From the NCBI RefSeq assembly GCF_004339665.1, contig NZ_SMMU01000009.1:1-64000 (forward strand): a DNA stretch of 64,000 nucleotides. Direction: 5' to 3'. This document shows positions 14,174 through 22,845 of the stretch, piece by piece. The notes beneath the pieces were generated by a model. It searched no databases. It worked only from the letters and a program-made list of their open reading frames with translations, and was not told where the DNA came from. This DNA is from Azotobacter chroococcum (GTDB lineage Bacteria; Pseudomonadota; Gammaproteobacteria; Pseudomonadales; Pseudomonadaceae). The translations under genes were made by a program, and so were the position numbers. The number at the start of each line of letters is the position of its first letter. Position 1 is the first letter of the stretch.

Positions 14174-15847
14174 ATGACCCTGCAACTCAGCATCGGCGAA
14201 GCCAGCGCCGCCGGCCCCCGCCCGGAAAACCAGGACGCCCTGCGCGTGGTCACCCCGGCACCGGCCCTGGCGGCGAGCAAGGGCTGCCTGTTCGCCCTCG
14301 CCGACGGCGTCAGCCAGTGCGCCGACGGCGGCCTGGCGGCGCGCACTACCCTGCAGGCCCTGGCCATGGACTACTACGCCACCCCGGAAACCTGGGCGGT
14401 GGCGCAGGCGCTGGACCGCCTGCTGCTGGCGCAGAACCGCTGGTTGCAGGCCAACGGCGGCGGCCAGCCGCTGCTCACCACCCTTACCGCCCTGGTCCTG
14501 CGCGGACGGCGCTTCACCCTCGCCCATGTCGGCGACTGCCGGGCCTACCGCTGGCGCGACGGGCAGCTCGAGCGCCTGACCGAGGAGCACGTCTGGGAAC
14601 AGCCCGAGATGCGCCACGTGCTCAAGCGCGCGATGGGCCTGGACCAGCACCTGCTGGTCGACTATCTGGACGGCGACTTGCAGGAGGGCGATGCCTTCCT
14701 GCTGGTCAGCGACGGCGTCTGGGCCACCCTCGGCGATCCGGGCATCCGCCGCATCCTCGCCGATGAGCCGGACCTGCCGGCCGCGGCCCGGGCGCTGGTG
14801 CGCGCCGCCCACCTGGCCGGCAGCCCGGACAACGCCAGCGCCCTGCTGCTGCGCGTCGAGCGCCTGCCGGAAGGCTCGCTGGCCGACAGCCTGGCGCAGC
14901 TGCAGCACTGGCCGCCGCCGCCCGCGCTGCGCGAGGGCCAGCTGTTCGAGGGCTGGCGGATCGACGGCCTGCTGGCCGAGTCGCGCCAGTCCCTGGTCTA
15001 TCGGGTGCGCGACGGCCAGGATCACCGCTGGCTGCTGAAGACCCTGCCCCCCGCCCGGTACAACGAGGCCGAGGCCGGCCAGGCCCTGCTGCTGGAGGAA
15101 TGGTTCCTGCGCCGGGTGGCGGGCCGCTATTTCCCCGAGGTCGCGCCGTTGCCGCAACGCCAGCACCTCTATTACGTGCAGCGCGAATATCCCGGCCGCA
15201 CCCTGGCCGAACACCTGCAGGCGCACGGCCCGCTGACGCTGGCCCAGTGGCTGGACCTCGCCCCCCGCCTGCTGCGCGCCCTCGGCATGCTGCACCGGCG
15301 CAACATCCTGCACCGCGACATCAAGCCGGAAAACCTGCTGTGGGACGAGGACGGCGAGCTGCGCCTGCTCGATTTCGGCCTGGCCTACTGTCCGGGCCTG
15401 TCCCGCGACGAGGCCCACAGCCTGCCCGGCACGCCCAGCTACATCGCCCCGGAAGCCTTCGCCGGCACCGCACCCGACGTTGGCCAGGACCTCTACGCCG
15501 CCGGCGTCACCCTCTATGTCCTGCTCACCGGCCACTATCCCTATGGCGAGATCGAGGCCTTCCAGCATCCGCGCTTCGGCACGCCGACGCCGGCCAGCCG
15601 CTACCGCCCGGACCTGCCCGCCTGGCTCGACGAAAACCTGCGCCGGGCGCTGGTCGCCGATCCCCGGCAACGCTTCGAAACCGCCGAGGAGTGGCTGCTC
15701 GAACTGGAGCAGGCTGAACGCCGGCCCCAGGAGCTGCGTCCCCGCCCCTGGCTGGAGCGCGAACCGCTGAAGGTCTGGCGCGGTATCGCCCTGCTTTCCC
15801 TGCTGCTCAACCTGGTGCTGTTCGCCCTGCTGGTCGCCACCCGCTGA
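14174..15847 (+). CDS. PP2C phosphatase - Ser/Thr kinase fusion with C-terminal anchor
   Basis: A 557-aa protein with opposing activities in one chain. Residues 1-235 are a PP2C phosphatase: ENQDA (Asp21), ALADGVS (Asp44), HVGDCRAYRW, LVSDGVW and SPDNASALLL metal-ligand motifs. Residues about 258-520 are a protein kinase: ATP lysine about 289, HRDIKPENLLW (Asp382, Asn387), DFGLAY (Asp400), GTPSYIAPE. A single transmembrane helix (about 535-555) ends the protein, leaving both domains cytosolic. An orthologue sits at the same place in P. aeruginosa, between nasA and nirB, but I know no established substrate. Confidence 0.88.
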   Translation: MTLQLSIGEASAAGPRPENQDALRVVTPAPALAASKGCLFALADGVSQCADGGLAARTTLQALAMDYYATPETWAVAQALDRLLLAQNRWLQANGGGQPLLTTLTALVLRGRRFTLAHVGDCRAYRWRDGQLERLTEEHVWEQPEMRHVLKRAMGLDQHLLVDYLDGDLQEGDAFLLVSDGVWATLGDPGIRRILADEPDLPAAARALVRAAHLAGSPDNASALLLRVERLPEGSLADSLAQLQHWPPPPALREGQLFEGWRIDGLLAESRQSLVYRVRDGQDHRWLLKTLPPARYNEAEAGQALLLEEWFLRRVAGRYFPEVAPLPQRQHLYYVQREYPGRTLAEHLQAHGPLTLAQWLDLAPRLLRALGMLHRRNILHRDIKPENLLWDEDGELRLLDFGLAYCPGLSRDEAHSLPGTPSYIAPEAFAGTAPDVGQDLYAAGVTLYVLLTGHYPYGEIEAFQHPRFGTPTPASRYRPDLPAWLDENLRRALVADPRQRFETAEEWLLELEQAERRPQELRPRPWLEREPLKVWRGIALLSLLLNLVLFALLVATR

Positions 15848-15956
15848 CCTTTATTGCACCAAAACAGAGCAATCAGCACCAGAATAACGCACAGAAGGAC
15901 GGATCAACCCAGTCACACACTCGGAAAATCCCTTTCAAACCAGCTATTCACGGAAT

Positions 15957-15972
15957 TGGCACAGCCTCTGCA
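15957..15972 (+). promoter_or_regulatory. Candidate sigma-54 promoter of the nirB operon
   Basis: TGGCAC-N5-CTGCA has the -24 GG (15958-15959) and -12 GC (15970-15971) with ten bases between, and a perfect TGGCAC. A TGCACCA half-site at 15855-15861, about 100 bases upstream, resembles half an NtrC enhancer. The start of transcription would be near 15983, just before the leader hairpins. Confidence 0.72.
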
Positions 15973-15998
15973 TAAAAAAATCCGACAGATCACATAAA

Positions 15999-16088
15999 CA
16001 CTGCCTTCAACGTGGAGGGCGGTGTTTCCCGACAGAACGGGAATGGACAAAGGCGTCCTCGCTGGGTAACCGGCGGGACGCCTTTTTT
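15999..16088 (+). promoter_or_regulatory. ANTAR-type antitermination leader upstream of nirB
   Basis: Two adjacent hairpins each carry a six-base loop with A at position 1 and G at position 4. Hairpin 1 (15999-16008 with 16015-16024, ten pairs) has loop AACGTG; hairpin 2 (16026-16031 with 16038-16043, six pairs) has loop ACAGAA. They are followed by an intrinsic terminator (16049-16058 with 16076-16085, six T). This is the described architecture for ANTAR antiterminators such as Klebsiella NasR and the NasT proteins of Azotobacter/Pseudomonas. The protein itself is not encoded in this window. Confidence 0.82.
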
Positions 16089-16118
16089 GTTTTCCGCTTT
16101 CCGTAACGGAGAAGAGCG

Positions 16119-18569
16119 ATGGAAAAACTCAAGCTGGTGATGATCGGCAACGGCATGGCCGGGGTACGCACCCTGGAAGAACTGCTCAAGCTCGCCCCGG
16201 ACCTCTACGAGATCACGGTGTTCGGCGCCGAACCGCACCCGAACTACAACCGCATCCTGCTCTCTCCGGTGCTGGCCGGCGAACAGACCTTCGAGGAGAT
16301 CATCCTCAACGATCTGGACTGGTACCGGGACAACGGCATCGACCTGCGCCTCGGCTGCAAGGTGGTCGACATCGACCGCGAGAATCGCCGGGTGATTGCC
16401 GAGGATGGCAGCGTGGCCGAGTACGATCGCCTGCTCGTCGCCACCGGCTCCAGCCCCTTCATCCTGCCGATCCCCGGCAAGGATCTGCAGGGCGTGATCG
16501 GCTACCGCGACATCGCCGACACCGAGATGATGATGGAAACCGCCAGGACCCACCGCCACGCGCTGGTGATCGGCGGCGGCCTGCTCGGCCTGGAAGCGGC
16601 CAACGGCCTCAAGCTGCGCGGCATGGAGGTGACCGTGGTGCACCTCGGCGACTGGCTGCTCGAGCGCCAGCTCGACAAGACCGCCGGCAAGCTGCTGCAG
16701 AGCGCCCTGGAGGCGCGCGGCATCCAGTTCCGTCTGAACACCAACACCGCCGCCCTGCTCGACGACGGCGAGGGCCGGGTCGCCATCGCGCGCTTCAGCG
16801 ACGGCGAGGAGATTCCCGCCGACCTGGTGGTGATGGCCGCCGGCATCCGTCCCAACGCCGAGCTGGCCGAGCGTGCGGGCCTGGCCTGCAACCGCGGCAT
16901 CCAGGTCGACGACTGCCTGCAGACCTCCGACCCGGCCATCTACGCCGTCGGCGAATGCGCCAACCACCGCGGCATCGCCTACGGTCTGGTGGCGCCGCTG
17001 TTCGAGCAGGCCCGGGTCTGCGCCGACCACCTGGCCCGGCTCGGCAACGCCCGCTACGAGGGCTCGGTGACCTCCACCAAGCTCAAGGTCACCGGCATCG
17101 ACCTGTTCTCCGCCGGCGACTTCATGGGCACGGAAGGCACCGAGACCATCACCCTCTCCGACCCCATCGGCGGCGTCTACAAGAAGCTGGTGGTCAAGGA
17201 CGACGTGCTGGTCGGGGCCTGCCTGTACGGCGACACCGCCGACGGCGGCTGGTACTTCCGGCAGATCCGCGAGAGCCACAACGTCGCCGAGATCCGCGAC
17301 CTCCTGATGTTCGGCGAGAACGCCCTCGGCGATGCCGGCCACCAGGGCCAGGACAAGGCCATGGCGATGAGCGACGAGATGGAGGTCTGCGGCTGCAACG
17401 GCGTGTGCAAGGGCTCCATCGTCAAGGCGATCCGGGAAAACGGCCTGCTTTCCGTGGACGAGGTGAAGAAACACACCAAGGCGGCCAGCTCCTGTGGCTC
17501 CTGCGCCGGGCTGGTCGAGCAGATCCTGATCAACACCGTCGGCGGCGCCGCAGACGTCAAGCCCAAGAGCGAGAAGCCGGTGTGCGGCTGCACCGACCTC
17601 AACCACGGCCAGGTGCGCCAGGCGATCCGCGCGCAGCACCTGACCAGCCTGGGCCAGGCCATGCAGGCCATGGAGTGGCGCACCCCCGATGGCTGCGCCA
17701 CCTGTCGCCCGGCGCTCAACTACTACCTGATCTCCACCTGGCCGGGCGAGGCCAAGGACGATCCGCAGTCGCGCCTGATCAACGAGCGCGCCCACGCCAA
17801 CATCCAGAAGGACGGCACCTACTCGGTGGTGCCGCGCATGTGGGGCGGCGTGACCAACCCCTCCGAGCTGCGGCGCATCGCCGACGTGGCCGACAAGTAC
17901 CAGATCCCCATGGTCAAGGTCACCGGCGGCCAGCGCATCGACCTGCTCGGCGTGAAGAAGGAAGACCTGCCGGGCGTGTGGAAGGACTTGGACATGCCGT
18001 CCGGCCACGCCTACGGCAAGTCCATCCGCACCGTGAAGACCTGCGTCGGCAGCGAATTCTGCCGCTTCGGCACCCAGAACTCGACGCAGATGGGCATCGA
18101 CCTGGAACACGCCCTGTTCGGCATGTGGTCGCCGCACAAGGTCAAGCTGGCGGTCTCCGGCTGCCCGCGCAACTGTGCCGAATCGGGCATCAAGGACGTC
18201 GGCATCATCGGCGTGGATTCGGGTTGGGAGCTGTACATCGGCGGCAACGGCGGCATCAAGACCGAGGCCGGCGAGTTCTTCGTCAAGGTCAGGAGCGCCG
18301 AGGAGGTCATGGAATACAGCCTGGCCTTCCTCCAGCTCTACCGCGAGGAGGCCTTCTACCTGGAGCGCACCGTGCACTACATGCACCGCGTCGGCCTGGA
18401 GCACATCAAGCAGGTGGTGCTGGAGGACGAGGCCCGGCGCAAGGAACTGCACCAGCGCCTGCTGTTCGCCCTGTCCTTCGAGCAGGACCCCTGGCAGCAG
18501 CAGATCGAGACGCCGGCGCTGAAGAAGGAATTCGAGCGCATCCCGGTCAGGGAAGTGGAAACCGCCTGA
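16119..18569 (+). CDS. nirB: Assimilatory NADH-nitrite reductase large subunit NirB
   Basis: The enzyme reduces nitrite to ammonium with six electrons from NAD(P)H in the cytosol. In order, 816 aa contain an FAD site (VMIGNGMAGVRTLEE), an NADH site (VIGGGLLGLEAANGL), two BFD-type [2Fe-2S] segments (CGCNGVCKGS with SSCGSCAG; CGCTDLNHG with GCATCRPA) and the siroheme/[4Fe-4S] sulfite-reductase-type motif (TCVGSEFCRFGTQNS and SGCPRNCAESG). GGAGAAGAG precedes the ATG. It is the first gene of nirB-nirD-nasC-cobA. Confidence 0.95.
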   Translation: MEKLKLVMIGNGMAGVRTLEELLKLAPDLYEITVFGAEPHPNYNRILLSPVLAGEQTFEEIILNDLDWYRDNGIDLRLGCKVVDIDRENRRVIAEDGSVAEYDRLLVATGSSPFILPIPGKDLQGVIGYRDIADTEMMMETARTHRHALVIGGGLLGLEAANGLKLRGMEVTVVHLGDWLLERQLDKTAGKLLQSALEARGIQFRLNTNTAALLDDGEGRVAIARFSDGEEIPADLVVMAAGIRPNAELAERAGLACNRGIQVDDCLQTSDPAIYAVGECANHRGIAYGLVAPLFEQARVCADHLARLGNARYEGSVTSTKLKVTGIDLFSAGDFMGTEGTETITLSDPIGGVYKKLVVKDDVLVGACLYGDTADGGWYFRQIRESHNVAEIRDLLMFGENALGDAGHQGQDKAMAMSDEMEVCGCNGVCKGSIVKAIRENGLLSVDEVKKHTKAASSCGSCAGLVEQILINTVGGAADVKPKSEKPVCGCTDLNHGQVRQAIRAQHLTSLGQAMQAMEWRTPDGCATCRPALNYYLISTWPGEAKDDPQSRLINERAHANIQKDGTYSVVPRMWGGVTNPSELRRIADVADKYQIPMVKVTGGQRIDLLGVKKEDLPGVWKDLDMPSGHAYGKSIRTVKTCVGSEFCRFGTQNSTQMGIDLEHALFGMWSPHKVKLAVSGCPRNCAESGIKDVGIIGVDSGWELYIGGNGGIKTEAGEFFVKVRSAEEVMEYSLAFLQLYREEAFYLERTVHYMHRVGLEHIKQVVLEDEARRKELHQRLLFALSFEQDPWQQQIETPALKKEFERIPVREVETA

Positions 18570-18583
18570 CGACCACTGCCCCT

Positions 18584-18636
18584 CTGCAGGAGCGGACTCA
18601 CCCACGATGTGGGTCGAGCCGAATCCGCTCCTGCAG
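18584..18636 (+). repeat. Palindromic REP-like element in the nirB-nirD gap
   Basis: CTGCAGGAGCGGA at 18584-18596 is perfectly inverted at 18624-18636, with an inner CCCAC/GTGGG hairpin at 18601-18613. This GCAGGAGCGG-type palindrome resembles intergenic REP repeats of pseudomonads. In the transcript it would fold between two operon genes and could influence message stability. Confidence 0.65.
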
Positions 18637-18668
18637 CCAACCTCCAACGAATTGAGCGAGGAATACCG

Positions 18669-18995
18669 ATGAACTGGCTGGATATCTGCGCCCTGGAAGA
18701 GATCAACGTGCTCGGCGCACGCATCGTCGCCGGGCCCAAGGGCGACATCGCCATCTTCCGCACCGCAGGCGACGAGGTGTTCGCCCTCGACGACCGCTGC
18801 CCGCACAAGGGCGGGCCGCTGTCCCAAGGGCTGATCTACGGCAAGCGCGTCGCCTGCCCGCTGCACAACTGGCAGATCGACCTGGCGAGCGGCGAAGCCC
18901 TGGAGCCGGACGTGGGCTGCACCCACAAGTACCCGGTCAAGATCGAGGACGGCCGCGTGCTGCTGGCCCTGAAGTCCCTGAAAGACTGCGCCTGA
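18669..18995 (+). CDS. nirD: Nitrite reductase small subunit NirD
   Basis: A 108-aa Rieske-fold partner of NirB. It keeps the Rieske ligand pattern CPHKG and CPLHNW; in many NirD proteins the cluster ligands are lost, so the retained Cys-His pairs are worth noting. GAGCGAGGAATACCG supplies the ribosome-binding site for the ATG at 18669. It is separated from nirB by about 100 bases containing a palindromic repeat. Confidence 0.93.
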   Translation: MNWLDICALEEINVLGARIVAGPKGDIAIFRTAGDEVFALDDRCPHKGGPLSQGLIYGKRVACPLHNWQIDLASGEALEPDVGCTHKYPVKIEDGRVLLALKSLKDCA

Positions 18996-18998
18996 CCC

Positions 18999-19079
18999 CG
19001 TAGGGTGGAAAACGCCGCAGGCTTTTCCACCGACGACACCCTTGAACCGCTGGACAAGCACAGCATTGTCCAGCCTACG
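18999..19079 (+). repeat. Two-hairpin palindromic element in the nirD-nasC gap
   Basis: CGTAGG (18999-19004) and CCTACG (19074-19079) bracket two stems: GTGGAAAA/TTTTCCAC (19005-19012, 19023-19030) and CTGGACAA/TTGTCCAG (19050-19057, 19066-19073). The layout of two REP-like hairpins inside an outer inverted repeat is REPIN/BIME-like. Confidence 0.65.
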
Positions 19080-19105
19080 ACCCCGAACGACACGGAGCGA
19101 CAGCC

Positions 19106-21817
19106 ATGACCCGGCCGACCCAGACCACCGCCTCCACCTGCTGCTATTGCGGCGTCGGCTGCGGCGTGCTGATCGAGCACGACGGCGAGCGCATCAGCGG
19201 CGTGCAGGGCGACCCGCAGCACCCGGCCAACTACGGCCGGCTGTGCAGCAAGGGCTCGACCCTGCACCTGACCGGCGACCTCGCCGCCCGCGCGCTCCAT
19301 CCGGAGCTGCGCCTGGGCAAGGGCCTGGTCCGGGCGCGCACCGACTGGGACAGCGCGCTGGATCATGCCGCCGTGGTATTCGCCGAGACCATCCGCGAGC
19401 ACGGCCCCGACAGCGTGGCCTTCTACATCTCCGGCCAGTTGCTGACCGAGGACTACTACGCCTTCAACAAGCTGGCCCGCGCCCTGGTCGGCACCAACAA
19501 CATCGACAGCAACTCGCGGCTGTGCATGTCCTCGGCGGTGGTCGGCTACAAGCGCAGCCTCGGCGCCGACGCTCCGCCCTGCTCCTACGAGGACATCGAG
19601 CAGAGCGACTGCCTGCTGATCGCCGGCAGCAACATGGCCTACGCCCACCCGGTGCTGTTCCGCCGCCTGGAAGCGGCCAAGGCCAGCCGCCCGGAGATGA
19701 AGATCATCGTGGTCGATCCGCGGCGCACCGACACCTGCGAGCTGGCCGATCTGCACCTGGCGATCCTGCCGGGCACCGACGTGGCGCTGTTCCACGGCAT
19801 CCTGCACATTCTGCTGTGGGAAGGCTGGATCGACCGCACCTTCATTGACGCCCACACCGAGGGCTTCGACGAACTGAAGAAGCTGGTGCGCGACTACAGC
19901 CCGGCGGCGGTGGCCGATATCTGCGGCATCTCCGTGGACAGCCTGCAGAGCTGCGCCGAACTGATCGGCAAGGCGCCATCCTTCCTGTCGCTGTGGTGCA
20001 TGGGGCTCAACCAGTCCAGCAGCGGCAGCGCCAAGAACAGCGCGCTGATCAACCTGCACCTGGCCACCGGACAGATCGGCAAGCCCGGCGCCGGCCCCTT
20101 CTCCCTGACCGGGCAGCCCAACGCCATGGGCGGCCGCGAAACCGGCAGCCTGGCCAACCTGCTGCCCGGCCATCGCGAGGCCGGCAATGCCGAACACCGC
20201 GCCGAAGTCGCCGGCTACTGGGGCGTCGACAGCCTGCCGGAGACTACCGGCCTGACCGCCATCGAGCTGTTCGAGGCCGTAAGGGTCGGCAAGGTCAAGG
20301 CGCTGTGGATCGCCTGCACCAACCCGGCACAGTCGATGCCCGATCAGCAGAAGATCCACGAAGCCCTCTCCACCTGCCCCTTCGTGGTGGTGCAGGAGGC
20401 CTACGCCACCACCGAGACCTGTCGCTACGCCGACCTGCTGCTGCCCGCCTCCGGCTGGGGCGAGAAGGAAGGCAGCGTCACCAATTCCGAGCGGCGCGTC
20501 AGCCATGTGCGCCGTGCCGTGCCGGCGCCGGGCGAGGCGCGCACCGACTGGGCGATCACCTGCGATTTCGCCCACCGCCTGGAACGCCACCTGCGCCCCG
20601 GCCAGCCGAGCCTGTTCGACTTCGCCAGCCCGGCCGCGCTGTTCGAGGAATACAAGCAGCTCACCGCCGGCCGCGATCTGGACCTGAGCGGCTTGAGCCA
20701 TGCACTGATCGATGACCTCGGCCCGCAGCAGTGGCCATTCCCGGCCGGTGCCAGCCGTGGTACGCCGCGCCTGTATGCCGACGGGGTATTCCCCACTGCC
20801 AGCGGCCGCGCCCGCTTCCAGGCCGATCCGTTCCGCGCGCCGCAGGAAAAACGCGAAGCGCGCTATCCGCTGACCCTCAACACCGGCCGCCTGCGCGATC
20901 AGTGGCACGGCATGAGCCGCACCGGTACCGTCGCCCAGTTGTTCGGCCACGCCGAGGAGGCCGCGCTCAGCCTGCACCCGGACGAACTGCGCCGCCGGCG
21001 CCTGGCCAGCGGCGATCTGGTCAAGCTGCGCAGCCGCCGCGGCACTCTGATCGTGCCGGTGCAGGCCGACGAGGCCGTGCGCCCCGGCCAGGCTTTCCTG
21101 CCGATGCACTGGGGCGACCGCTTCCTCAAGGGCCTGGGCACCAACGTGCTGACCCTGCCGGCTTTCGACCCGCTGTCCAAGCAGCCGGAACTCAAGCATG
21201 CCGGAGTCGAGGTGGAGAAGGTCGAGCTGCCCTGGCAGCTGTTCGCCCTGGTCGAGGGCGACGTGCAGCAGCGCTTCGCCAAGCTGCGCCCGCTGCTGGA
21301 GGAATTCGCCTATGCCAGCCTGACCCTCACCGGCCGCGAGCGCCCGGCCCTGCTGGTCAAGGCCGCCAGCGCCGCGCCCCCCGATGCCACACTGCTGGCG
21401 CAGATCGACACCCTGCTAGGTCTCGACGAAGGCCCGGTGCTGGCCTACGACGATCCGCGGCGCACCGTCGGCAAGCGCGTGCGCATCGAAGATGGGCGCA
21501 TCCACGCCATCCGCCTGGCCGGCGAAACCGCCGCGCGCGACTGGCTGAAGGCGCTGTGGGAGGAAGGCAAGGCCGACGCCGACCTGCGCCGCTGGCTGCT
21601 CGCTCCGCTCAGCACCCCGCCGGGCAACGCCGGGGGCTGCAAGGGCAAGACGGTGTGCAGTTGCATGAACGTCAGCGATACCGCGATCCGCGAAGGCATC
21701 AAGCGCGGCCTCGACCTCGACGGCCTCAAGCAGGAACTCAAGTGCGGCACCAGCTGCGGCTCCTGCGTACCGGAAATCAAGCGGCTGCTGGCCCAGCCGG
21801 TGAAGGCCCCGGCCTGA
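19106..21817 (+). CDS. nasC: Assimilatory nitrate reductase catalytic subunit NasC
   Basis: A 903-aa molybdopterin oxidoreductase that reduces nitrate to nitrite in the cytosol. The N-terminus carries the [4Fe-4S] motif (CCYCGVGCGV and RLCSKG within residues 10-50), followed by the bis-MGD domains (SRLCMSSAVVGYK, GANMAYAHPV-type AGSNMAYAHP, GLNQSSSG) and the molybdopterin dinucleotide-binding domain (LNTGRLRDQWHGMSRTG). A BFD-like [2Fe-2S] domain ends the protein (VCSCMNVSD and CGTSCGSCVPEIK). No signal peptide. I use the P. aeruginosa name; other species call it nasA or nasB. Confidence 0.93.
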   Translation: MTRPTQTTASTCCYCGVGCGVLIEHDGERISGVQGDPQHPANYGRLCSKGSTLHLTGDLAARALHPELRLGKGLVRARTDWDSALDHAAVVFAETIREHGPDSVAFYISGQLLTEDYYAFNKLARALVGTNNIDSNSRLCMSSAVVGYKRSLGADAPPCSYEDIEQSDCLLIAGSNMAYAHPVLFRRLEAAKASRPEMKIIVVDPRRTDTCELADLHLAILPGTDVALFHGILHILLWEGWIDRTFIDAHTEGFDELKKLVRDYSPAAVADICGISVDSLQSCAELIGKAPSFLSLWCMGLNQSSSGSAKNSALINLHLATGQIGKPGAGPFSLTGQPNAMGGRETGSLANLLPGHREAGNAEHRAEVAGYWGVDSLPETTGLTAIELFEAVRVGKVKALWIACTNPAQSMPDQQKIHEALSTCPFVVVQEAYATTETCRYADLLLPASGWGEKEGSVTNSERRVSHVRRAVPAPGEARTDWAITCDFAHRLERHLRPGQPSLFDFASPAALFEEYKQLTAGRDLDLSGLSHALIDDLGPQQWPFPAGASRGTPRLYADGVFPTASGRARFQADPFRAPQEKREARYPLTLNTGRLRDQWHGMSRTGTVAQLFGHAEEAALSLHPDELRRRRLASGDLVKLRSRRGTLIVPVQADEAVRPGQAFLPMHWGDRFLKGLGTNVLTLPAFDPLSKQPELKHAGVEVEKVELPWQLFALVEGDVQQRFAKLRPLLEEFAYASLTLTGRERPALLVKAASAAPPDATLLAQIDTLLGLDEGPVLAYDDPRRTVGKRVRIEDGRIHAIRLAGETAARDWLKALWEEGKADADLRRWLLAPLSTPPGNAGGCKGKTVCSCMNVSDTAIREGIKRGLDLDGLKQELKCGTSCGSCVPEIKRLLAQPVKAPA

Positions 21818-21831
21818 GTCGCAATGAAACC

Positions 21832-21944
21832 GTAGGGTGGGTTAGACCGCAGGTCGTAATCCACCGACCGGCCGCAAGGCCGGCAATCGCGATGCCTGGC
21901 GGCATCGTTGGCGGGTTACGCCGCAAGCGGCTAACCCACCCTAC
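21832..21944 (+). repeat. Long palindromic element in the nasC-cobA gap
   Basis: GTAGGGTGGGTTAG (21832-21845) is perfectly inverted at 21931-21944. The interior contains more short complementary arms (for example CCGGCCGCAAGGCCGG around 21872). GTAGGGTGGGTTAG...CTAACCCACCCTAC elements are a familiar intergenic repeat in pseudomonad genomes. Confidence 0.7.
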
Positions 21945-21969
21945 ACAGGTGATACGAGAGGTGGTGAAG

Positions 21970-22707
21970 ATGAGCGCAAAAGTCTGGCTGATCGGTGCCG
22001 GCCCGGGCGACCCGGAACTGCTGACCCTCAAGGCCGTGCGCGCCCTGGGCGAGGCCGAGGTGGTGCTGATCGACGATCTGGTCAATCCGGCGGTGCTCGA
22101 GCACTGCCCGCAGGCCCGGGTGATCGGCGTCGGCAAGCGCGGCGGCTGCCGCTCCACGCCCCAGGACTTCATCCACCGCCTGATGCTGCGCTACGCCCGC
22201 CAGGGCAAGTGCGTGGCGCGCCTGAAGGGCGGCGACCCTTGCATCTTCGGCCGCGGCAGCGAGGAAGCCGACTGGCTGGCCGGGCACGGCATCGCCACCG
22301 AGATCGTCAACGGCATCACCGCCGGGCTGGCCGGCGCCACCCAGTGCGACATCCCGCTGACCCTGCGCGGCGTGGCCCGTGGCGTGACCCTGGTCACCGC
22401 CCACACCCAGGACGACAGCAGCCTCAACTGGCCGGCGCTGGCGCAGAGCGGCACCACCCTGGTGGTCTACATGGGCGTGGCCAAACTGGCCGACATCCGT
22501 GACGGCCTGCTGGGCGGCGGCATGAGTACCGACATGCCGGTGGCGATGATCGAGAACGCCTCGCTGCCGCAGCAGCGCGAATGCCGCAGCAGCCTCGGCG
22601 CCATGCAGCAGGACGCTGCCGCCTTCCGCCTGAAGAGCCCGGCGATTCTGGTGATCGGCGAGGTCGCCGCCGTCGCCCAGCCACAACTCATGGCCCGGAC
22701 AGCCTGA
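21970..22707 (+). CDS. cobA: Uroporphyrinogen-III C-methyltransferase CobA
   Basis: A 245-aa cytosolic SAM-dependent enzyme that methylates uroporphyrinogen III at C2 and C7 to give precorrin-2, the branch point to siroheme. Family signatures are VWLIGAGPGDPELLTLKA near the N-terminus, VARLKGGDPCIFGRGSEE and VTAHTQDD. The GTGAAG-ATG context at 21970 gives the standard length. Its place in the nitrite reductase operon fits supply of siroheme for NirB. Confidence 0.93.
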   Translation: MSAKVWLIGAGPGDPELLTLKAVRALGEAEVVLIDDLVNPAVLEHCPQARVIGVGKRGGCRSTPQDFIHRLMLRYARQGKCVARLKGGDPCIFGRGSEEADWLAGHGIATEIVNGITAGLAGATQCDIPLTLRGVARGVTLVTAHTQDDSSLNWPALAQSGTTLVVYMGVAKLADIRDGLLGGGMSTDMPVAMIENASLPQQRECRSSLGAMQQDAAAFRLKSPAILVIGEVAAVAQPQLMARTA

Positions 22708-22795
22708 ACGCCTCAAGTCCCCCGATCGAAGCCTGCCGGCCCCCGTTCCGGGGCTCGCTTGAGACCTGAAGCCCAAGGCCCCCTTCATCTCGTAG

Positions 22796-22828
22796 AAAAA
22801 GAAAAACCCGGCAATGCCGGGTTTTTCT
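22796..22828. terminator. Bidirectional terminator between cobA and oprF
   Basis: AAAAACCCGGC and GCCGGGTTTTT flank a three-base loop (stem core 22807-22812 with 22816-22821). A-rich and T-rich flanks on both sides let it end the convergent cobA operon and oprF. Confidence 0.88.
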
Positions 22829-22845
22829 TGAAGCGCCTGCCGGAA

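Noticed and set aside
15990..19061. A 1023-codon minus-strand open frame opposite nirB and nirD
   Set aside because: It is a composition artefact of high-GC codon third positions. The plus strand encodes clear NirB and NirD motifs in the same stretch.
18999..19079. Repeated hairpins as a CRISPR array
   Set aside because: There are only two different stems with no repeated direct units or uniform spacers; it is a palindromic repeat element.
18836..21199. A 787-codon minus-strand open frame opposite nasC
   Set aside because: Same artefact; it overlaps strong molybdoenzyme motifs on the plus strand.
22739..22756. A second terminator after cobA (CCCCG/CGGGG)
   Set aside because: The stem is only five pairs and no T-run follows; the hairpin at 22796-22828 is the convincing one.
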